Origin: Phocaeicola_A sp964444735 | GTDB lineage: Bacteria; Bacteroidota; Bacteroidia; Bacteroidales; Bacteroidaceae | Length of the DNA: 14,643 nucleotides | Assembly (NCBI GenBank): GCA_964444735.1 | Contig: CAYUIJ010000063.1 | Span: 1 to 14,643 of the forward strand | Reading direction: 5' to 3' | Part shown: piece after piece, positions 1 through 7,728 of the stretch | How positions within the stretch are numbered: the stretch's first letter is position 1 | How the letters are laid out: every line of letters starts with the position of its first letter | Notes under the pieces: model-generated | Database searches by the model: none | What the model was told of the DNA's origin: nothing | The model's input: the letters and a program-made list of their open reading frames with translations, nothing else | Program-made: the position numbers and the translations under genes

Positions 1-92
1 TTACCGCCACCGCCGCCTACACCGATTACTTTGATGATACTTGTTGATTCTTCTTCCAATAAATCAAAAGGCATTAAATCGTCGTTTGTCAT
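1..92 (-). CDS. ftsZ: Cell division protein FtsZ, N-terminal fragment (cut by window edge)
   Basis: Only the first 30 codons are inside the window. FtsZ is the tubulin-like GTPase that polymerises into the cytoplasmic Z-ring and recruits the divisome. The visible part has a short acidic N-terminal tail (MTNDDLMPFDLLEEE), then the first beta strand and glycine-rich loop IIKVIGVGGGGG, which is the FtsZ T1 nucleotide-binding loop that normally continues as GNA. The ATG at 92..90 is the in-frame start. Another ATG seven bases upstream is out of frame. The gene lies 33 bp after the ftsA stop on the same strand, the classic ftsQ-ftsA-ftsZ order. The GTPase signature, T7 loop and C-terminal FtsA-binding peptide are outside the window. 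Identification is secure from the motif and context together. Confidence 0.96.
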   Translation of the reverse strand, partial: MTNDDLMPFDLLEEESTSIIKVIGVGGGGG

Positions 93-125
93 AATCCATT
101 TATTTATGTTGGGGTTGTTAATTTC

Positions 126-1826
126 TTAATCTTTCATTAAGTTTTCGCCAAATTGTCGCAGTTTTTCCATAATACTATTATCATGTTTTACTTTATTTCT
201 TATTCTGGTCACCTCTTCTTTGATATGTCCGGCTTCCTCTACTTTCGCTTCAATGGCATTGAATGCGGTGCGTGCTTCTGACAGGAAAGGCTCGTCTGTG
301 ATTAGGTTCATGGCCGATACGGTTCTTTCTTTTACGGTCTGTGCTTCTTCCAGTCCGGCTATGGATGCGAAGTGTGCTTTGTCGGCCGATTTTGAGTTTT
401 TGTCGGCCGATGCCGCTTTTACGTCTTTAAGAGCTCCATATACCTTGGCAACGGCAGCCTCTACCGCGTCAAGATTGGCTTCTACCGTTTTGAGAGCATT
501 GTCATTGGCTTTGGCCCTGGCCTTTTCCGACTCTTTGCGCTTGCGCTCTTCTTCCTCGGCTGCGGCTGCGGCTGCGGCTGCTTCCCTGTTTTTGCGGTCC
601 AGGTCTTCAGCCTCCCGCTCGGTTGCCTGTTCCATCTGCTCTATCAGATCCGCCGGTACTTCGGTCGTTTCAGGCTGGCAGCAATTTTCCTTTCCGGCGG
701 CCAGCAGTGAGAACAATGTGTTCAAGTGTCCGTTTCGCATCAGTATTTCCGGTTCGGTAGCCTTGACGGTGCAAAGCACAAAGTCGGCAATGCGCACCTT
801 TGTGAATTTGTATTTCTGGATGAAAGCCTCCTGAAGGTTTTTCAAATTGGCGCCTCCGCCCGTGATGATTACTCCGCTGCCCAGTTTGTCCTGATAGCCT
901 GACAGCTTTATCTGGTTGCGTATGTTCTCAATGATTTCTTCGGTACGCGCGCCTACAACATCGTTCAGCAGTTTGGCCTGAATGTTGCGTGTCTCATTGA
1001 TAGGATACTTGTCGTCATCGGTATTTTCATCAGGAAGAGAATAAGCCGATCCGTATTTTATTTTCAGATTCTCGGCATCGTTTTCTTCAATCTGTAAGGT
1101 ACAGATATCTTTGGTAATGTTGTTGCTTCCTAATGGGATAACAGCCAGATGGCGGAGAATGCTGTTTTTGTATACGACAACGGTTGTTGTGTCGGCACCG
1201 AAGTCAACCAATGCGCATCCCGAGCGCCTTTCAACATCGGTCAGTGCAGAATCGGCCAGTACGATGGGCGATATGAAGAATCCGGCAATTTTTATTTTCG
1301 CCTGTTCAAAGCAGGTAAGTATGTTTCTCTTGACAGACGCGCGGATTACGATGTTGAGGAAATGTCCTTCAATCTGATTCCCTATAACACCTATCGGGTC
1401 AGTGAGATTGTTGTTTTTTACCTTGTATTCCTGCGGAACGACATCCAGTATGTCCAAATCCTGATAATGTGTCTGCCGGTTGTTCTTGATAAGCCGATTC
1501 ACGATATCGCCGGTAATAATGGTTTCTGTGTCCATGCGCTCTACAATGAAGTTTTTTCTTGATCGCAAAGACTGTCCGCTAATGCCTACATATACTTTTG
1601 CTATGCTGGCACCGAGCTGTTCTTTCAGTTTATTGACAATAGAAGTAAGCCCCGAGGCTGTTTTGTTGATATTATAAATGATACCTTTGCGGATAAAGGC
1701 AGAGGATTCCTCACGGGCATAAGCCAGAACCTGTATGCTCCCGTCACTGTTTTTCTTACCGGCTATGCCTGTAATCTTGGATGAACCAAGTTCAATAGCC
1801 ACAATGAAATTTTTTACTGCTGTCAT
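126..1826 (-). CDS. ftsA: Cell division protein FtsA with long coiled-coil C-terminal extension
   Basis: FtsA is an actin-like ATPase that tethers FtsZ to the inner membrane and recruits later division proteins. From the start MTAVKNFIVA (ATG at 1826) the protein has 566 residues. The frame stays open for 14 codons upstream, but those overlap the end of ftsQ, and the first actin-fold phosphate loop (AIELGSSKITGIAGKK, residues 10-25) sits at the expected distance from this Met. The second phosphate-binding motif is ALVDFGADTTTVVVY (205-219) and the adenosine motif is GVIITGGGANL (318-328). The actin-like part ends near residue 380. About 185 further residues follow: Glu/Lys/Ala-rich sequence with likely coiled coil, eight consecutive alanines (416-423), and a final amphipathic segment SIMEKLRQFGENLMKD that fits the FtsA membrane-targeting helix. 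E. coli FtsA is about 420 residues, so the extension is large. It lies 10 bp after ftsQ. Confidence 0.96.
   Translation of the reverse strand: MTAVKNFIVAIELGSSKITGIAGKKNSDGSIQVLAYAREESSAFIRKGIIYNINKTASGLTSIVNKLKEQLGASIAKVYVGISGQSLRSRKNFIVERMDTETIITGDIVNRLIKNNRQTHYQDLDILDVVPQEYKVKNNNLTDPIGVIGNQIEGHFLNIVIRASVKRNILTCFEQAKIKIAGFFISPIVLADSALTDVERRSGCALVDFGADTTTVVVYKNSILRHLAVIPLGSNNITKDICTLQIEENDAENLKIKYGSAYSLPDENTDDDKYPINETRNIQAKLLNDVVGARTEEIIENIRNQIKLSGYQDKLGSGVIITGGGANLKNLQEAFIQKYKFTKVRIADFVLCTVKATEPEILMRNGHLNTLFSLLAAGKENCCQPETTEVPADLIEQMEQATEREAEDLDRKNREAAAAAAAAEEEERKRKESEKARAKANDNALKTVEANLDAVEAAVAKVYGALKDVKAASADKNSKSADKAHFASIAGLEEAQTVKERTVSAMNLITDEPFLSEARTAFNAIEAKVEEAGHIKEEVTRIRNKVKHDNSIMEKLRQFGENLMKD
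558..581. repeat. Perfect 4x hexanucleotide microsatellite (GGCTGC) inside ftsA
   Basis: Four exact tandem copies of ggctgc occupy these bases. On the coding strand they read GCAGCC four times and encode eight alanines (FtsA residues 416-423), just before an EEEERKRKE stretch. The unit is six bases, so gain or loss of a copy would keep the frame and change the linker by two alanines. Short in-frame tandem repeats of this kind are prone to replication slippage, so length may differ between strains. That variability is inference. Confidence 0.9.
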
Positions 1827-1836
1827 ATACTTATTT

Positions 1837-2568
1837 CTACTTTTTAGTGCAAATGATCTGATTGCCAAACTCTACGTTGATACGTGAGTATTTGTTCCAT
1901 CCAACCTTGTCAAGAGCCCTTGCATAAAAGGCTTTTAACTTTTCCAGTTTGTCGGCAATGTCTTTGGGTTTTCCCAAAAAGACTATATGGTCTCCTACGC
2001 GTGGAATGATCTCGAGTTCCTGAGCAGGAGTGACATGTATCTGTTCTATCTGGTTTTTCCAGAATGAGTTGTTCAAAAGGCATGCATTCAGTTCTTTCAG
2101 CATGTAGCCGGCATTTTTCTTTGTGACGTTTCCGGTTACGACCGGAAGATGTACGGCATAATTCCCGCATGGCATGATTCCGCCTTGCTCATCCATATAA
2201 AAGTTTTCTCCGTTGCCGGCCATTACCCGTACTACCGGTATGCGCCGGGTGACATCTACGCACAGTTTGTATGCAGGACTGGTATAGCATTCAGCATTTT
2301 TGATAAGCGGATTCCTCATAAGATATTCCTCAATCTTCTGACAGTTTATCTGGCTTATCTTTTTGTCTTTAGGATACAGCCCTCCTTTCTGAAGCTCTTC
2401 TTTGAGTCCGGCAGCGGTGATAAACTCGGATTTTTCCACAGACGCTATATTGAACACCACATCACGGCATACTGCATTGGCCGGCTTATGATTCAGCCGG
2501 GTGAATGCTGCAACCAGATAGGCTGCGAGCAGCATCAGGAAGAGTAATATGAATGCCTTTTTCATCAT
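1837..2568 (-). CDS. ftsQ: Cell division protein FtsQ (DivIB)
   Basis: A bitopic divisome protein that links early cytoplasmic and late periplasmic division proteins and works with FtsL/FtsB-type partners. The 243 residues start with MMKKAF, then one membrane segment (about 5-22, AFILLFLMLLAAYLVAAF), then an extracytoplasmic region. A POTRA-like part (about 34-110) includes the pattern of helix, NPLIKNAECY strand and VDVTRRIPVVRV strand. An FtsQ domain follows with FYMDEQGGIMP (123-133), the family's D-x-x-G-x-x-(L/M)P-like signature. Sequence conservation in this family is low, so position between murC and ftsA is strong supporting evidence. The start ATG overlaps the murC stop by 4 bp (a second ATG follows at once at 2565), suggesting translational coupling. 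Seven cysteines (34, 76, 94, 103, 134, 163, 240) lie in the extracytoplasmic part, more than I would expect. Confidence 0.93.
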   Translation of the reverse strand: MMKKAFILLFLMLLAAYLVAAFTRLNHKPANAVCRDVVFNIASVEKSEFITAAGLKEELQKGGLYPKDKKISQINCQKIEEYLMRNPLIKNAECYTSPAYKLCVDVTRRIPVVRVMAGNGENFYMDEQGGIMPCGNYAVHLPVVTGNVTKKNAGYMLKELNACLLNNSFWKNQIEQIHVTPAQELEIIPRVGDHIVFLGKPKDIADKLEKLKAFYARALDKVGWNKYSRINVEFGNQIICTKK

Positions 2569-3941
2569 CGCTTGTTCAGAATATCACATAGTTGAGGAAC
2601 ATAACAATCCAAATCGCCTGCTCCAAGAAGAACCAGTATTTCCGGTTGCTTTTCCTGAATAATGGCAGGTGTCTCTTCTTTCCTGCATAGTGTTTTTTCT
2701 ACTCCTTCTTTTATGTGGTCATAGATCAGCCGACTGCTTATTCCGCGAATAGGTTCCTCGCGCGCAGGATAGATATCGGTCAGAATCACTTCATCGAAAA
2801 GTGACAGACTGTCGGCAAAATCTTTATAGAAATCGCGTGTGCGGGTGTATAAATGCGGCTGGAAAAGGGCTGTTATTTTCCTTCCTTTATACAGCTCGCG
2901 TATGGAAAGCGCGCTCTGGCGTATTTCTGAAGGGTGATGCGCGTAGTCTGTAAGAAATGCGCGGCGCTCATTCTTTATCTTGAAATCAAATCTACGTTCC
3001 ACTCCCCGATAGCTTTCCATTCCGCCGCGCAGTTCTTCATCGGTAGCCCCGTTAAGCTGTGCAAGTGCCATGGCGGCAATACCGTTGTCTATGTTGATGC
3101 TTACGGGAACTCCCGGTTTGACATCACGTATGATGCCTTTTGGCGAGACAAAGTCAAACGCAATACCGCCATCGCCGATGCGGATATTTTCGGCATGAAA
3201 GTCTCCGCTTTCACGTGAATAGGAATATATTTTCACTCCATCCTGTACGCTGGGAGTCATTTCCAGTCCCTCATGAAGAATAAGGCACCCTCCTGGCCGT
3301 ATGAGGCTTGTGAACTTGGAGAAACTTTCCAGATAAGCCGCTTTGGTTCCATATATGTCAAGATGGTCAGGGTCGGTAGCCGTGATAACGGTCATATAAG
3401 GTGAGAGCCAATGAAATGAGCGATCGAACTCATCGGCCTCAATCACGACCAAATCACTCTTCTGGGAAAGAATCACATTGGTATGATAATTTTGTGAGAT
3501 GCCTCCCAGAAAGGCTGTACAGCCAACATGAGACTGGTGCAGGATGTGTGCGGCCATTGTTGATGTGGTGGTCTTTCCATGAGTTCCTGCAACGCACAGT
3601 CCTTTGCCGGAACGGGTTATTACTCCCAGCACCTGTGCGCGCTTGTGTATTTCAAATCCGTTTTGCAGGAAATATTGATATTCTTTGTGTGATGTGAGAA
3701 TGGCAGGAGTATAGACAACCAGTGTGGATTCCTTGTCCTTGCAGGCATCGGGGATTAGTGCCGTGTTTTCTTCAAAATGAAGTTGTGCTCCTTCTTTCAT
3801 CAGACGGTCGGTCAGCTCGGTCCGTGTACGGTCATATCCCGCCACCACCTTGCCTTTTGACAAGAAGTAGCGTACCAGCGCACTCATTCCTATACCTCCG
3901 GCACCGATGAAATAAACCGCTTTTATAGTATCATCGCTCAT
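2565..3941 (-). CDS. murC: UDP-N-acetylmuramate--L-alanine ligase MurC
   Basis: Cytoplasmic ATP-dependent ligase that adds L-alanine to UDP-MurNAc, the first amino acid of the stem peptide. The chosen start gives 458 residues. The frame is open 15 codons further, but those would lie inside murG, and MSDDTIKAVYFIG places the N-terminal glycine-rich motif FIGAGGIGMS (11-20) where MurC has it. Other Mur-ligase features are the P-loop GTHGKTTT (119-126), EADEFDRSF (168-176), TDPDHLDIYG (189-198) and the C-terminal-domain motif DYAHHPSEI (332-340). The histidine in GTHGKTT (rather than GSNGKTT or GTNGKTT) and the DYAHHP motif separate MurC from MurD and MurE. The start overlaps the murG stop by 11 bp, and the stop overlaps the ftsQ start by 4 bp. 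Confidence 0.97.
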   Translation of the reverse strand: MSDDTIKAVYFIGAGGIGMSALVRYFLSKGKVVAGYDRTRTELTDRLMKEGAQLHFEENTALIPDACKDKESTLVVYTPAILTSHKEYQYFLQNGFEIHKRAQVLGVITRSGKGLCVAGTHGKTTTSTMAAHILHQSHVGCTAFLGGISQNYHTNVILSQKSDLVVIEADEFDRSFHWLSPYMTVITATDPDHLDIYGTKAAYLESFSKFTSLIRPGGCLILHEGLEMTPSVQDGVKIYSYSRESGDFHAENIRIGDGGIAFDFVSPKGIIRDVKPGVPVSINIDNGIAAMALAQLNGATDEELRGGMESYRGVERRFDFKIKNERRAFLTDYAHHPSEIRQSALSIRELYKGRKITALFQPHLYTRTRDFYKDFADSLSLFDEVILTDIYPAREEPIRGISSRLIYDHIKEGVEKTLCRKEETPAIIQEKQPEILVLLGAGDLDCYVPQLCDILNKR

Positions 3942-5061
3942 GTTCTTTTTTGTATTTTTCCGCAAGCTTAAGCACTTCATCGGCAATGGTGTCGGCCGAA
4001 TGCCTGAATGCCGGCTTGGCGATGTTTAGACTGAGTTTGTGCAATAACTCTTCATCATTTACGGTTTTTATTGCAATGTCGAGTAATGTCTCTTTTGCCT
4101 CACTGTCTTTTACGTAGATGGCGGCTCCCTTGTTGACCAGTGCCAGTGCGTTTTTTGTCTGATGGTCTTCGGCTACATTGGGTGACGGAACCAGGATAAC
4201 CGGTTTCTGAAGAATGCAGAACTCCGAGATAGAACCGGCTCCCGATCTTGAAATGACCAGATCGGCGGCACTGTATGCACAATCCATCCTTGAAATAAAA
4301 TCCGTAACATGGATCATTGGAGGGTTTCCGGCCAGCTCAACCTGTTTGCGGGCTTCTTCAATATATATTTTCCCTGTTTGCCAGATAAACTGGATACCTG
4401 AATTCCTAATCAGATCCAGATGGCTTAGCACGCATTGGTTGATGGTGCGTGCGCCCAGGCTTCCGCCCATGACGAGAACAGTTTTCTTTGTGGGGTCAAG
4501 TCTGAAAAAACGGATGGCCTCTTCTCTGCTGATTTGTTTTTCCAACAAGTCCTGACGCACGGGATTCCCCGTCAGGATGATTTTCTTTTTCTCAAAAAAA
4601 CGTTCCATGTCTTCATAGGCTACACAGATCTTCTCAGCTTTCTTGGCAAGCAGTTTATTGGTTACTCCGGCATAGGAATTCTGTTCTTGAATAAGGATAG
4701 GTATTCCCATCATTCCGGCCATATTCAAGGTCGGGCCACTGGCATATCCTCCAACTCCCACAGCGGCCTGCGGCCTGAAGTCTTTAATAATTTTCCGTGC
4801 TTTCAACTGACTTTTCACCAGTTTGTAAAGTACATGGAGATTGCGTAATAAGTTCTTGCGGTCAAACCCGCATACGGGGAGGCCGATTATATTGTATCCG
4901 GCAGCAGGAACCCGTTGCATTTCCATTCGTCCTTCAGCGCCTACAAACAGTATTTCAGCACCGGGGCGTCTGGCTCTGATTGCATTTGCTATGGATACAG
5001 CCGGAAAAATGTGTCCGCCGGTTCCTCCACCACTGATTATGATTCTTGATTCGTCTTTCAT
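3931..5061 (-). CDS. murG: UDP-N-acetylglucosamine transferase MurG
   Basis: Peripheral GT28-family glycosyltransferase on the cytoplasmic face of the inner membrane. It adds GlcNAc to lipid I to give lipid II. The 376 residues match the usual length. Motifs in order are GGGTGGHIFPA (11-21, acceptor/diphosphate loop), VGVGGYASGP (101-110), QEQNSYAGVTNK (125-136), MGGSLGA (198-204, second glycine-rich loop), SRSGAGSISE (271-280) and PSPNVAEDHQTKNA (292-305), the last two forming the UDP-GlcNAc site. There is no signal peptide, as expected for a peripheral protein. A 59-bp gap to ftsW upstream carries a good Bacteroides-type -7 element, so this gene may head a second transcript. Its last codons overlap the murC start by 11 bp. 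Confidence 0.98.
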   Translation of the reverse strand: MKDESRIIISGGGTGGHIFPAVSIANAIRARRPGAEILFVGAEGRMEMQRVPAAGYNIIGLPVCGFDRKNLLRNLHVLYKLVKSQLKARKIIKDFRPQAAVGVGGYASGPTLNMAGMMGIPILIQEQNSYAGVTNKLLAKKAEKICVAYEDMERFFEKKKIILTGNPVRQDLLEKQISREEAIRFFRLDPTKKTVLVMGGSLGARTINQCVLSHLDLIRNSGIQFIWQTGKIYIEEARKQVELAGNPPMIHVTDFISRMDCAYSAADLVISRSGAGSISEFCILQKPVILVPSPNVAEDHQTKNALALVNKGAAIYVKDSEAKETLLDIAIKTVNDEELLHKLSLNIAKPAFRHSADTIADEVLKLAEKYKKEHER

Positions 5062-5085
5062 TTTTTATGAAAAAGCAACGCGATA

Positions 5086-5093
5086 CAAAAGTA
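5086..5093 (-). promoter_or_regulatory. Candidate internal promoter (-7 element TACTTTTG) for murG and downstream genes
   Basis: Read on the minus strand this is TACTTTTG, an exact match to the TAnnTTTG -7 consensus of the Bacteroides primary sigma factor. It lies 24 bases before the murG ATG, in the largest gap between dcw genes (5062..5120), which is very AT-rich. No convincing TTTG -33 element is present about 19 bp upstream, only a GTTTTT run, so the call rests on the -7 element and position. Initiation just downstream would leave a leader of roughly 20 nt. Confidence 0.5.
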
Positions 5094-5120
5094 TAAATAA
5101 TACTTTAAAAACGGAATACA

Positions 5121-6374
5121 TTATGTTTGTATTTCTTTTTCCAGACCTTTGTTGATTTCTTCCAGTTGCTCTATCTTCCGGGTGTTCCCTTCTTCCATTG
5201 CTTTTTGTCTTTCTGCCTGCAGATTGTTATATCGGCTGACACTTAAGATGACACCAATATATACACAATTGATCAGGGTTGATGTTCCTCCGCGGCTGAT
5301 AAGCGGTAACGGTTGTCCGGTGACGGGAAACAATCCTACGGCTACGAGCATGTTAAGCAATGCCTGTGATACTATTAGCAGACTGACTCCGATAGCCAGC
5401 ATCGCAGGGAAGTCCTTATCGCATTTATTGGCTATCTTGCTGGTTCTTATCAGCAGAATGATATACAGGAAAATAACGAGGAAGCCTCCCACCAGGCCAA
5501 GCTCTTCAAGAATGATTGCGAAAATAAAGTCTGAATATGCCTGAGGCAGGAAGTCTCTTTCCTTTGAGTTTCCCGGTCCTTTCCCTATAAGATGACTGGA
5601 GGCAATGGCAATGTTGGCATGGTTGGTCTGCAAGTTCTCGTTTACATCAAGCTCTTCCGGACTGATATTTTTAGTCTTGTCATTACTGTGGCTGATGATA
5701 CGGGCTTTCCATGTGGTGAGCCGATGCCCTCCGGGAATATTGTTCAGGGTTTTGTCTGGTGTCGCCACTAAGAACGTTACAAAGATTCCGGCCGCCGCCA
5801 CAACAAAAAGTGACAGTTTCCCTGACTGTTTGAATGGAACCCGGCCGATAATCATCATCAGGAAAACCACCCCGCCCAATAATAGAGCCGTTGACAGATT
5901 TTCAGGAGCGATAAGCAGGAGTGAGGGTACCGTGAAGTTCAGAATATATTTAAACGCTTTTTTTGATGCCCCGTTTGTTTCCTGCGCAAAGGCCAAGATG
6001 AATGCGACGGTCATGACCAATGCCATTTTGGTCAGTTCCGATGGCTGGAATCTGAATCCAAAGTCAAGCCAGCGTGCGGCATCGTTTGTTTTTGCGCCTT
6101 TGAACAGCACGATTATAAGTAGTATCCATGATAAAACCAGCAGGACAGGAGCCAGCTTAAATACTCTCAACGGTATATGCTGCACAATGAGGACAATGAT
6201 TGTTCCGGCAATCAGGAATCCACAGTGCTGGCGTATGGGTACCCAATAGTCGCCTGTGTTGTATACAAGCGTGCTGGCTGCACTGAAAACTTCAATGACC
6301 GATACGAAGCAGAGCAGCATGAATACAACCCATACAACCTTGTCTCCTTTGAACAGATTCTTTAATAGTTCCAT
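5121..6374 (-). CDS. ftsW: Septal peptidoglycan polymerase FtsW (SEDS family)
   Basis: Integral membrane glycosyltransferase that polymerises lipid II at the septum with its partner class B PBP. The protein has 417 residues with about ten hydrophobic segments. SEDS signatures visible are NDAARWLDFGFRFQPSEL (97-114), the loop AYSDFIFAIILEELGLVGG (279-297) with Asp282 as the likely catalytic acid, and QPLPLISRGGTS (354-365). The large extracytoplasmic loop between about 205 and 280 (DKTLNNIPGGHRL to GNSKERDFLPQ) is typical. The cytoplasmic tail from about 386 is charged and likely helical or coiled coil, longer than in many FtsW proteins. FtsW rather than RodA is favoured by its place between murD and murG. 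It follows murD by 20 bp. Confidence 0.96.
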   Translation of the reverse strand: MELLKNLFKGDKVVWVVFMLLCFVSVIEVFSAASTLVYNTGDYWVPIRQHCGFLIAGTIIVLIVQHIPLRVFKLAPVLLVLSWILLIIVLFKGAKTNDAARWLDFGFRFQPSELTKMALVMTVAFILAFAQETNGASKKAFKYILNFTVPSLLLIAPENLSTALLLGGVVFLMMIIGRVPFKQSGKLSLFVVAAAGIFVTFLVATPDKTLNNIPGGHRLTTWKARIISHSNDKTKNISPEELDVNENLQTNHANIAIASSHLIGKGPGNSKERDFLPQAYSDFIFAIILEELGLVGGFLVIFLYIILLIRTSKIANKCDKDFPAMLAIGVSLLIVSQALLNMLVAVGLFPVTGQPLPLISRGGTSTLINCVYIGVILSVSRYNNLQAERQKAMEEGNTRKIEQLEEINKGLEKEIQT

Positions 6375-6394
6375 TGATGATATTGTCTTAATTG

Positions 6395-7726
6395 TTATAA
6401 TGCGTTTACGCAGGCTTTAAACTGGTCTCCTCTGTCTTCATAATTCTTAAACAAGTCAAAGCTGGCACAGCATGGACTCAATAAGACGGTTTCACCAGGC
6501 CTGGCCATACGGCGTGCGGCATCAATAGCGTCTTTCATGCTTTGCACATCGGCGGCAGGCAGTTTCATTCCGTCAAAGAAGCCGTGCAGCTTTTCGTTAT
6601 GCAGGCCCATGTAGACAAGTCCGCTGCATTTTTCCCTTACAAGATCTTTTATCTCATTGTAATCGTTTCCCTTGTCTTTTCCTCCCAGAATCAGAACCGT
6701 TGGCTTGGTCATGCTTTGCAGGGCATACCAGCAGGAGCTGACGTTGGTCGCCTTTGAATCATTGATATATTCTACTCCGTTTACTGTCTTTACTTTTTCA
6801 AGCCTGTGTGACACTCCTTTGAAATCGCCCAGCGCTTCGCGTATGGTCTGTTTTTTTATTCCCGCGATGCTGGCGGAAATTCCGGCAGCCATGGAATTGT
6901 ACAGATTATGGCGTCCGGTCAGTGCCAGTTCCTCTTCTTCCATGTTGAAAGCCACAGGCTCCGAAAAAAATAGCTTGTTTTCTTCTGTATATGCGATGAC
7001 CCCGTTTTCTTTTATTTCGGAAAACGGGCATAGTCTGGCCTTGATTCCGTATTTCTTCAATTCTCCTTGAATGATGGGGTCATCATTCCAGAAAATGAAG
7101 GCGTCGTCTTTTGTCTGGTTCTGTATGATACGGAATTTCGCATCAATGTAGTTCTGCATATTGTAGTCATAACGGTCCAGATGATCGGGCGTGATGTTCA
7201 TTAATATGGCAATGTTCGCCCGGAAATTATACATATTGTCCAGCTGGAAGCTGCTAAGTTCTATGACATAGTAGTCATAGTCTTTTTCCGCGACCTGCAG
7301 GGCAAGGCTCTGTCCGATATTGCCGGCAAGCCCTACATTCAGACCGGCACTGCGGAATATATGATAAATCAATGACGTAGTCGTTGTTTTTCCGTTGCTT
7401 CCTGTTATGCAGATCATCTTTGCATGTGTATATCTTCCCGCAAATTCTATTTCGGAAATAACAGGTATGTTTCTTTCCTTAATCTTCAGTATCATTGGGG
7501 CGTCATTGGGAATACCCGGACTTTTGATGACTTCACCGGCTTTCAGAATAAGCTCTTCTGTATGTTTTCCTTCTTCCCAGCTGATACCTCTTTCATTGAG
7601 CATCTGTTTGTATTTGTCTTTTATGGATGACATGTCAGACACGAACACGTCGAATCCTTTTTCATGAGCTAATACAGCTGCGCCGGTGCCGCTCTCTCCG
7701 GCTCCCAAAACGACAATTCTTTTCAT
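6395..7726 (-). CDS. murD: UDP-N-acetylmuramoylalanine--D-glutamate ligase MurD
   Basis: Cytoplasmic Mur ligase that adds D-glutamate to UDP-MurNAc-L-Ala. The 443 residues start MKRIVVLGAGESGTGAA, the MurD-type N-terminal Rossmann motif for the uridine end. The central ATPase domain has ITGSNGKTTTT (107-117), ELSSFQLD (156-163), NITPDHLDRY (177-186) and YIDAKFRI (193-200), where Lys197 corresponds to the carbamylated lysine of the family. The C-terminal domain has HRLEKV (307-312), NDSKATN (322-328) and LSPCCASFDLFKNYEDRG (416-433), the MurD-specific signature. Only 2 bp separate it from the mraY stop, implying co-translation. The Met start is forced by the conserved N-terminus. Confidence 0.98.
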   Translation of the reverse strand: MKRIVVLGAGESGTGAAVLAHEKGFDVFVSDMSSIKDKYKQMLNERGISWEEGKHTEELILKAGEVIKSPGIPNDAPMILKIKERNIPVISEIEFAGRYTHAKMICITGSNGKTTTTSLIYHIFRSAGLNVGLAGNIGQSLALQVAEKDYDYYVIELSSFQLDNMYNFRANIAILMNITPDHLDRYDYNMQNYIDAKFRIIQNQTKDDAFIFWNDDPIIQGELKKYGIKARLCPFSEIKENGVIAYTEENKLFFSEPVAFNMEEEELALTGRHNLYNSMAAGISASIAGIKKQTIREALGDFKGVSHRLEKVKTVNGVEYINDSKATNVSSCWYALQSMTKPTVLILGGKDKGNDYNEIKDLVREKCSGLVYMGLHNEKLHGFFDGMKLPAADVQSMKDAIDAARRMARPGETVLLSPCCASFDLFKNYEDRGDQFKACVNAL

Positions 7727-7728
7727 CC

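Noticed and set aside
220..834. 204-residue plus-strand open frame opposite ftsA, rich in Ser and Ala
   Set aside because: It is the complement of the low-complexity Ala/Glu/Lys region of ftsA. Its Ser/Ala runs are explained by that, and no independent gene signal is visible.
1827..1868. 14-codon N-terminal extension of ftsA
   Set aside because: It overlaps the end of ftsQ, and FtsA proteins start close to the first actin-fold motif, which fits the ATG at 1826.
3942..3986. 15-codon N-terminal extension of murC
   Set aside because: It lies entirely in murG coding sequence, and the glycine-rich MurC motif is correctly placed from the ATG at 3941.
5605..6249. 214-residue plus-strand open frame opposite ftsW
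   Set aside because: It is an antisense shadow of a clearly conserved SEDS gene, with no recognisable domain.
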